Position numbers and translations under genes: made by a program
The notes under the pieces: model-generated
The model's database searches: none
What the model was told of the DNA's origin: nothing
The model's input: only the letters and a program-made list of their open reading frames with translations
Part shown: positions 58,668 through 64,000 of the stretch, piece after piece
Layout: each line of letters begins with the position of its first letter
How positions within the stretch are numbered: the first letter of the stretch is position 1
Assembly: GCA_903863255.1 (NCBI GenBank)
Contig: CAIPBJ010000114.1
Location: 62,001 to 126,000, forward strand
Direction of reading: 5' to 3'
Source: an uncultured Methylophilaceae bacterium
Lineage (GTDB): Bacteria; Pseudomonadota; Gammaproteobacteria; Burkholderiales; Methylophilaceae
Length of the DNA stretch: 64,000 nt

Positions 58668-59462
58668 ATGACACCTAATCTACATTTATTGAATCATTGC
58701 AGGATCGTTCTATGTCAAACCAGCCATCCTGGAAACATAGGTTCGACAGCAAGAGCCATGAAAACAATGGGCTTTCAGAATCTCTATTTGGTTCAACCAA
58801 AAATCTTTCCAAGTCCGGAATCCAATTCGCTTGCCAGCGGGGCGACAGATATTTTGGAGAAGGCTACCGTCTGTCACACGCTGGAAGAAGCATTGGCAGG
58901 ATGCACTTTCGTTATCGGGCTTAGCGCCAGAAGACGCCAGCTTTCCCATGCGCTGCTCCCAATAAGGGAGGTCGCAGGTCGGTTGCCCGAATTGCTTCAA
59001 GCCCATACTGAAAGTCCACAAAACATTGCCTTTGTTTTTGGAACTGAAATGAGCGGACTTTCCAATGCTGAACTGGATCTGTGTCAAATGGTTGCAATGA
59101 TCCCTGCCAATCCTGAGTATGCCTCACTCAATCTCGCGGCAGCCGTTCAGATTGTATGTTATGAATTGAGGATGGCCCTTCTGGATCAGAAAGACCCGCT
59201 TCGTGACCTGCCAAAAAGCCAGATCAGCCCTCAACCGGACAAGACGATTCATTATGCCAGTATTGATGATATCGAGCTGATGTATGAGCATCTCGAACAA
59301 ACCTTGTACAGTATAGGATTCCTTAAGGCAAAAGAACCGGGACGGATCATGCAACGATTAAGACGCATGTTTGCACGATCCCGCCTGGAAAAAGAAGAAG
59401 TCAATATCTTGCGTGGCATTTTCAAACTCATGCAAAGCCCACGCTCGAACCCAATCGATTAA
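58668..59462 (+). CDS. trmJ: tRNA 2'-O-methyltransferase TrmJ
   Basis: SPOUT-class enzyme that methylates the ribose of nucleotide 32 in tRNA. The 264-residue protein has VLCQTSHPGNIGSTARAMKT, FVFGTEMSGLSN and YASLNLAAAVQIVCYEL, the knotted SAM-binding motifs. It lies upstream of cysE, iscR and the isc genes, a conserved order in many proteobacteria. Confidence 0.95.
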   Translation: MTPNLHLLNHCRIVLCQTSHPGNIGSTARAMKTMGFQNLYLVQPKIFPSPESNSLASGATDILEKATVCHTLEEALAGCTFVIGLSARRRQLSHALLPIREVAGRLPELLQAHTESPQNIAFVFGTEMSGLSNAELDLCQMVAMIPANPEYASLNLAAAVQIVCYELRMALLDQKDPLRDLPKSQISPQPDKTIHYASIDDIELMYEHLEQTLYSIGFLKAKEPGRIMQRLRRMFARSRLEKEEVNILRGIFKLMQSPRSNPID

Positions 59463-59556
59463 CTCGCCATGGCATGACAAGGCGATAACAAAGCTTTAGA
59501 CTATCAGTAAATGACGTGCAGTCAATTTGACCGTTAATAAAAGGATAAATCGAATA

Positions 59557-60303
59557 ATGTTTAATAAAATTAAACAAGATATCAATGTGGTGTTTGAACG
59601 GGACCCCGCCGCAAGAACCCGATGGGAAATACTGACCACTTATCCCGGCGTGCATGCGCTTCTGATTCACCGCATGTCCCACTATATCTGGAAACACCAG
59701 TTTTATTGGCTGGCCCGCTTCACTTCTCATCTGGCTCGCTGGTTTACCGGAATAGAGATCCATCCTGGCGCCACGATTGGAAGAAGGGTATTCATCGACC
59801 ATGGCATGGGCATTGTGATTGGAGAAACGGCCGTCATTGGAGATGACTGCACGCTCTATCACGGGGTCACCCTCGGAGGCACCTCCTGGAACAAGGGAAA
59901 ACGCCATCCCACATTGGAAAACGGTGTCGTCATTGGTGCCGGGGCAAAGGTACTCGGGCCCATCACGGTTGGAGCAGGGGCAAAAATAGGCTCGAATGCA
60001 GTAGTCGTCAAGGATGTCCCAGTAGGTGCCACCGCAGTCGGTATTCCAGCCCGCATCATTGATGATGAGGCAATCAAGCAACGAAAGACGATGGCTGAAA
60101 AAATGGGGTTTAGCGCCTACGCGATAAGTGACGACATGAATGATCCAATGACCAAGGCCATCCATGCCCTGCTTGATCACACGGCCAAACAAGATCAGCA
60201 GCTCCAACTCATTACTCAGCAATTAAGTAAACTGGGAGCCGATATCGAAAGCGAGGTCGAGATTGGCAAAGCATTTGATGTGAATTCAATAAAAGGCATT
60301 TAA
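59557..60303 (+). CDS. cysE: Serine O-acetyltransferase
   Basis: Acetylates L-serine from acetyl-CoA, the first step of cysteine synthesis. The start [17 protein letters not shown] gives 248 residues; a TTG at 59527 is the only reason for a longer frame. Left-handed hexapeptide repeats run from about residue 65, with H82 (FIDHGMG) as the catalytic His and [12 protein letters not shown]. It is close to the isc genes, which consume cysteine. Confidence 0.95.
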   Translation: MFNKIKQDINVVFERDPAARTRWEILTTYPGVHALLIHRMSHYIWKHQFYWLARFTSHLARWFTGIEIHPGATIGRRVFIDHGMGIVIGETAVIGDDCTLYHGVTLGGTSWNKGKRHPTLENGVVIGAGAKVLGPITVGAGAKIGSNAVVVKDVPVGATAVGIPARIIDDEAIKQRKTMAEKMGFSAYAISDDMNDPMTKAIHALLDHTAKQDQQLQLITQQLSKLGADIESEVEIGKAFDVNSIKGI

Positions 60304-60324
60304 GGAATTGAACCTTTCAGGTTA

Positions 60325-60357
60325 ATAGTTGACTAAAGTGTTAGGGTATTATATAGT
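60325..60357 (+). promoter_or_regulatory. iscR promoter overlapped by an IscR-type box
   Basis: TTGACT (60329-60334), a 17-bp spacer and TATAGT (60352-60357) form a good sigma-70 promoter. The 25-bp element at 60325-60349 fits the type-1 IscR consensus well in its left half (ATAGTTGACTA) and partly in the right half (TTAGGGTAT), overlapping the -35 and spacer. This is the arrangement for autorepression by [2Fe-2S]-IscR. Confidence 0.65.
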
Positions 60358-60445
60358 TCACCCCTTCTAGATAGCATTTTTCTTGATCTATTTTGGGGTG
60401 ATCATTAAGGTTACCTACATCACCGTTATTAGGAAGCTATACACC

Positions 60446-60910
60446 ATGCGATTAACTACAAAAGGCAGATTTGCAGTGACTGCCATGCTCGATTTGGCGC
60501 TTAACGAAGTCGAGAAGCCCGTCACGCTGGCCGGGATCAGCGAACGCCAAAGTATCTCCCTGTCATACCTTGAACAGTTATTCAGTCGCCTTCGTCGTAG
60601 CGGACTCGTCAAAAGTGTTCGCGGTCCCGGTGGCGGTTATCGCATTGCAAAGAAACACAGTGAAATATCCGTGTCCGAGATCATTGCTGCAGTTGACGAA
60701 CTTATTGATGCCACACAGTGTGGTGGCCATGAGAACTGCAGGGATGAGCGTCGATGCATGACACATGACCTCTGGTCGAGTTTGAACGTTAAAATCCTGG
60801 AGTACCTTTCAGGAATTTCGTTGGCGGACCTTGTTGCGTCTCAGCAGGCAACAAAAACGGTTCCTATCAACAGTCGCCAGGATTTCAAAATCAAGGCCAT
60901 GATTGCCTAA
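60446..60910 (+). CDS. iscR: Fe-S cluster regulator IscR
   Basis: Rrf2-family regulator that senses Fe-S status. The start [17 protein letters not shown] (154 residues) is the family start. The HTH includes [19 protein letters not shown], and the cluster ligands C92, C98, C104 and H107 are all in register ([17 protein letters not shown]). First gene of the isc operon; its 5' region carries a matching box. Confidence 0.97.
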   Translation: MRLTTKGRFAVTAMLDLALNEVEKPVTLAGISERQSISLSYLEQLFSRLRRSGLVKSVRGPGGGYRIAKKHSEISVSEIIAAVDELIDATQCGGHENCRDERRCMTHDLWSSLNVKILEYLSGISLADLVASQQATKTVPINSRQDFKIKAMIA

Positions 60911-60915
60911 CTGTC

Positions 60916-62067
60916 ATGCAAATCAATAAAGCTTATTTTGATCATAATGCAACCACGGCACTTGACCCGCGCGTCCTGGAGGCGATGATACCTTATTTGT
61001 CACGGCAAAATGGAAATCCTGCCAGCAGACATTGGTTCGGAAGGATGTCAAGGCAAGCGATAGACCATGCCCGAGAACAAGTTGCTAATGCTGTCGAGGC
61101 CCATCCCTCGCAAATTGTTTTTACCAGCGGCGGCACCGAAAGCAATAACCTTGCGATTCGAGGCATATCGACTCTTGGAAATGGTCAGGCTATCGCCGTC
61201 AGTGCGATTGAACATCCCTGCGTAATGAACCCTGCCAAGGGATTGCAAAAGCATGGCATCAAGGTGAACACCATTGATGTGGATGAAAATGGCAAGGTGA
61301 TCGTTGATTCCCTTCTGGAAAAGCTAAAAACGCCTACCGGCCTCGTATCCGTCATACTTGCGAATAATGAAACCGGCGTCATCCAGAACATCGATTCGAT
61401 TGCCCAGATTGCACGAGATCATCATGCCCTCGTTCACACGGATGCCGTGCAGGCATTGGGCAAGATTGATATCGATTTCAATGCCCTCCATGTGCATGCG
61501 ATGACCTTGTCGTCCCATAAAATCAATGGCCCACATGGAGTTGGCGCCTTGGTCATAGACAAGCGCGTTGACCTGATCGCCCAGATGCTTGGTGGAGGTC
61601 AGGAAAGAGGGTTACGAAGCGGGACAGAAAACCTAGCTGCAATTGTCGGATTTGGGGCAGCTTGTGAATTATTAAAATATGAAAGGCTTGAGCATGCCGC
61701 GAGCATAAAAAGCTTGCGTGACGCTTTAGAGATAGGACTCAGGAATCTGGGTGCCCGCATTTTCGGGGTGGCGGCTGAAAGACTACCCAACACCAGTTTT
61801 TTTGCTTTCGAAGGTATTGACGGTGAAACGCTTGTCATGGCTATGGACCGCAAGGGATATGCAGTCGCGAGCGGCTCAGCCTGCTCAAGTGACAGCACCG
61901 AACCAAGCCATGTGCTCCTCGCCATGGGAATTCAGCCCGATATGGCACGAGGGGCAATTCGAGTAAGCCTTTCCAGTACGAACAGCATGGAAGAAATCGA
62001 AAGCTTCCTGACCGCATTGGCAAACGAAATATCAAGATTTAAACAATTAACGGCAATCGCAGTATAA
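60916..62067 (+). CDS. Cysteine desulfurase, NifS-like
   Basis: PLP enzyme of class V aminotransferase fold, 383 residues. It shows [24 protein letters not shown], the PLP lysine in [11 protein letters not shown] and the active-site cysteine in [13 protein letters not shown]. It is a second desulfurase directly before canonical iscS, and is clearly diverged from it (shorter, with ACSSDS for ACTSAS). It follows iscR by 5 bp. Confidence 0.93.
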   Translation: MQINKAYFDHNATTALDPRVLEAMIPYLSRQNGNPASRHWFGRMSRQAIDHAREQVANAVEAHPSQIVFTSGGTESNNLAIRGISTLGNGQAIAVSAIEHPCVMNPAKGLQKHGIKVNTIDVDENGKVIVDSLLEKLKTPTGLVSVILANNETGVIQNIDSIAQIARDHHALVHTDAVQALGKIDIDFNALHVHAMTLSSHKINGPHGVGALVIDKRVDLIAQMLGGGQERGLRSGTENLAAIVGFGAACELLKYERLEHAASIKSLRDALEIGLRNLGARIFGVAAERLPNTSFFAFEGIDGETLVMAMDRKGYAVASGSACSSDSTEPSHVLLAMGIQPDMARGAIRVSLSSTNSMEEIESFLTALANEISRFKQLTAIAV

Positions 62068-62077
62068 AAGGAACACA

Positions 62078-63295
62078 ATGAGCTTAACCACACCTATATA
62101 TTTGGATTATTCCGCTACCACCCCGGTCGACCCAAGGGTAGCAGAGAAGATGATTCCCTATCTGACAAAAATATTCGGCAATCCAGCCTCCCGGAGCCAT
62201 TCCTTTGGATGGGCCGCAGAGAAGGCAGTCGAAGAAGCACGAGAAGAAGTTGCAAGGCTGGTCAACGCCGATTCTCGCGAGATCGTCTGGACATCGGGGG
62301 CTACGGAATCCAATAACCTTGCCATCAAGGGCGCGGCCCACTTCTATAGCGGGACCAAAGGCAAACACATCATTACTGTTGCGACCGAGCATAAAGCGGT
62401 CATCGACCCGGTTCGCGAACTTGAACGTGAAGGATTCGAGGCAACGTTCCTTAATCCGGAACCCAATGGCCTGATCGACATTGAAAAATTCAAGGCAGCA
62501 ATTCGTCCCGACACGGTACTGGCGTCGGTGATGTTCGTAAATAACGAGATAGGTGTCATTCAGGACATTGAGGCCATCGGCAACATTTGCCGTGAAAACA
62601 ACATCATTTTCCATGTCGATGCCGCTCAGGCGACAGGCAAGGTTGAAATCGACCTTGAAAAACTTCCTGTCGACCTCATGAGTTTTTCTGCACACAAGAC
62701 CTATGGTCCAAAAGGGATTGGCGCACTCTACGTTCGTCGAAAACCGCGTATACGTATTGAAGCACAAATGCACGGCGGAGGCCATGAGCGCGGAATGCGG
62801 TCCGGCACCCTTCCTACGCATCAGATCGTTGGCATGGGTGAAGCCTTCAGGATCGCCCGTGAAGAAATGAAACAGGAAAACGAACGCATCCTTCGCTTGC
62901 GAAACAGGTTACTGCAAGGACTCGTTAGCATTGATGAAGTGTATGTGAACGGAGATATCGAAAAACGCGTTCCCCATAATTTGAACATCAGCTTTAACTT
63001 CGTTGAAGGTGAGTCACTGATCATGGCAGTTAAGGATATCGCGGTATCGTCGGGTTCTGCCTGCACATCTGCGAGCCTTGAACCTTCGTACGTGCTTCGT
63101 GCATTAGGTCGTTCTGACGAGTTGGCACATAGTTCCATTCGTTTTTCCATCGGACGCTTTACAACCGAGGAAGAGATTGATTACACCGTGTCACTGATGA
63201 AAAACAAAATTGGAAAATTACGTGAACTATCCCCACTTTGGGAAATGCACTTAGACGGTGTTGACCTGTCTAAAGTGGAATGGGCAGCCCATTAA
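62078..63295 (+). CDS. iscS: Cysteine desulfurase IscS
   Basis: Provides sulfur for Fe-S clusters and tRNA thiolation. The 405-residue protein has [26 protein letters not shown], the PLP lysine in [12 protein letters not shown] and catalytic Cys in [13 protein letters not shown]; the length and C-terminus ([18 protein letters not shown]) are those of canonical IscS. It lies 23 bp before iscU. Confidence 0.97.
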   Translation: MSLTTPIYLDYSATTPVDPRVAEKMIPYLTKIFGNPASRSHSFGWAAEKAVEEAREEVARLVNADSREIVWTSGATESNNLAIKGAAHFYSGTKGKHIITVATEHKAVIDPVRELEREGFEATFLNPEPNGLIDIEKFKAAIRPDTVLASVMFVNNEIGVIQDIEAIGNICRENNIIFHVDAAQATGKVEIDLEKLPVDLMSFSAHKTYGPKGIGALYVRRKPRIRIEAQMHGGGHERGMRSGTLPTHQIVGMGEAFRIAREEMKQENERILRLRNRLLQGLVSIDEVYVNGDIEKRVPHNLNISFNFVEGESLIMAVKDIAVSSGSACTSASLEPSYVLRALGRSDELAHSSIRFSIGRFTTEEEIDYTVSLMKNKIGKLRELSPLWEMHLDGVDLSKVEWAAH

Positions 63296-63318
63296 GCAAC
63301 AATATTAAGGAGTAGCAA

Positions 63319-63717
63319 ATGGCATATTCAGACAAAGTTATTGACCACTATGAAAACCCCAGGAACGTAGGTTCCCTGGATAAGAGCGACCCAAATGTAG
63401 GAACTGGCATGGTAGGCGCACCCGCCTGCGGCGACGTCATGAAGCTGCAGATAAAAGTAAATGACAGCGGCATCATTGAAGATGCCAAATTCAAAACCTA
63501 CGGTTGCGGTTCTGCCATCGCATCAAGCTCGCTCGTCACCGAGTGGCTTAAAGGCAAAACATTGGATCAGGCTGCTGAAATCAAGAATTCGGCAATTGCA
63601 GAGGAATTGGCTCTGCCTCCTGTTAAAATACACTGTTCGGTATTGGCAGAAGATGCGATCAAGGCTGCCGTTGCTGATTTAAAAGCAAAACAACCGATGA
63701 ATAAAGAAACTGTTTAA
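63319..63717 (+). CDS. iscU: Fe-S cluster scaffold IscU
   Basis: Scaffold on which clusters are built. In its 132 residues the ligands C37, D39, C63 and C106 (with H105) are in the usual positions, and the HscA-recognition motif LPPVK is at 99-103. The ribosome-binding site AAGGAG precedes the ATG. Confidence 0.98.
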   Translation: MAYSDKVIDHYENPRNVGSLDKSDPNVGTGMVGAPACGDVMKLQIKVNDSGIIEDAKFKTYGCGSAIASSSLVTEWLKGKTLDQAAEIKNSAIAEELALPPVKIHCSVLAEDAIKAAVADLKAKQPMNKETV

Positions 63718-63728
63718 GGAATTTAGAT

Positions 63729-64000
63729 ATGGCGATATCGTTGACTGAGTCAGCCGCACAGCGAGTTGAGAAGTTTCTTGCCAACCGAGGCAAGGGGATT
63801 GGTTTAAGACTTGGCGTAAAAACGACTGGCTGTTCAGGGATGGCCTACACCCTTGAGTTTGTTGATGAGATGCAGCCCGAGGACATGGCATTCGAGAGCC
63901 ATGGCGTGAAGGTTATCGTAGACCCAAAAAGTCTCGTTTACATCGACGGCACCGAACTCGATTTTGCTAAGGAAGGCCTGAACGAGGGCTTCAAGTTCAA
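63729..64000 (+). CDS. iscA: Fe-S assembly protein IscA (3' truncated by window)
   Basis: A-type carrier. About 90 residues are visible; C35 lies in [13 protein letters not shown] and the sequence runs to GLNEGFKF, so the terminal CGCG cysteines lie past the window. AAGGA lies 8 nt before the ATG. It follows iscU by 11 bp. Confidence 0.95.
   Translation, partial: MAISLTESAAQRVEKFLANRGKGIGLRLGVKTTGCSGMAYTLEFVDEMQPEDMAFESHGVKVIVDPKSLVYIDGTELDFAKEGLNEGFKF

Noticed and set aside
59428-60222. Minus-strand open frame of 264 codons
   Set aside because: Antisense to cysE, whose hexapeptide repeats and catalytic residues are unambiguous.
62084-62821. Minus-strand open frame of 245 codons
   Set aside because: Antisense to iscS, which is plainly the real gene.

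Overview
The window looks like part of the chromosome of an autotrophic betaproteobacterium, probably in or near the Nitrosomonadales (inference). The evidence is a complete red-type (form IC-like) RuBisCO operon with cbbX and a divergent cbbR, an iscR operon with two tandem cysteine desulfurases, an rpoE-rseABC-mucD-lepA-lepB-rnc-era-recO-pdxJ-acpS chain, a DUF1841 gene, and an exopolysaccharide region of the exosortase/PEP-CTERM type. I see no rRNA, tRNA, CRISPR array, insertion sequence or prophage. Gene density is high and most genes are in tightly packed operons, many with 1-8 bp overlaps.

Layout. 1-2.7 kb: the 3' part of a TPR/glycosyltransferase-9-like gene and two small uncharacterised genes. 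2.7-10.5 kb: a minus-strand Calvin-Benson operon cbbL-cbbS-cbbX-cbbF-cbbP-cbbA-tpiA, with the LysR gene cbbR divergent from cbbL. 10.5-22.3 kb (minus strand): the envelope-stress regulon rpoE-rseA-rseB-rseC-mucD, a terminator, then lepA-lepB-DUF4845-rnc-era-recO-pdxJ-acpS-tcdA. 22.4-24 kb: nadB, divergent from rpoE. 24-27 kb (minus strand): ECF sigma factor, zinc-finger anti-sigma factor, a small Cys-containing secreted peptide, a DUF692 (MNIO) enzyme and a DUF2063 partner, which together form a metal-responsive RiPP metallophore operon of the HvfABC/bufferin kind. 27-34.3 kb (minus strand): rsxABCDGE (Rnf-type electron transport), nth, a FIST-domain sensor and DUF1841. 34.5-37.5 kb (plus strand): dapA, bamC and a metallo-beta-lactamase-fold hydrolase. 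37.6-44.8 kb: an Ala/Pro-repeat lipoprotein, a ribosomal oxygenase pair, bcp-slyD, an OmpA-like protein, a membrane-anchored helix-hairpin-helix protein and mutS.

44.9-57.6 kb is the most accessory-looking part. On the minus strand are a free-standing cyclic-nucleotide-binding protein, epsD, GT4, GT2, a WecG/TagA glycosyltransferase carrying a C-terminal STAS domain, galE, a TIGR03790-type protein and galU. On the plus strand, divergent, are an EpsA-type LuxR regulator and the priming polyprenyl glycosylphosphotransferase. A Wzx-like flippase and a small PEP-CTERM protein follow on the minus strand. The exosortase, polymer export and chain-length genes normally found with such sets are not in the window, so the locus is either split or continues elsewhere. 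57.7-64 kb: suhB, trmJ, cysE, then iscR-(nifS-like)-iscS-iscU-iscA, the last cut by the window edge; a well-formed promoter overlapped by an IscR-type box precedes iscR.

Functionally, the window joins CO2 fixation, envelope quality control (RpoE, BamC, lipoproteins, signal peptidase), Fe-S cluster and redox maintenance (isc, rsx, nth), a probable copper-handling RiPP, and polysaccharide production. The best candidates for something little described are the glycosyltransferase-STAS fusion next to an output-less cNMP sensor, the minimal HvfA-like precursor under its own ECF sigma factor, and three perfect inverted repeats placed like operators upstream of rsxA, the cNMP-sensor gene and the PEP-CTERM gene.
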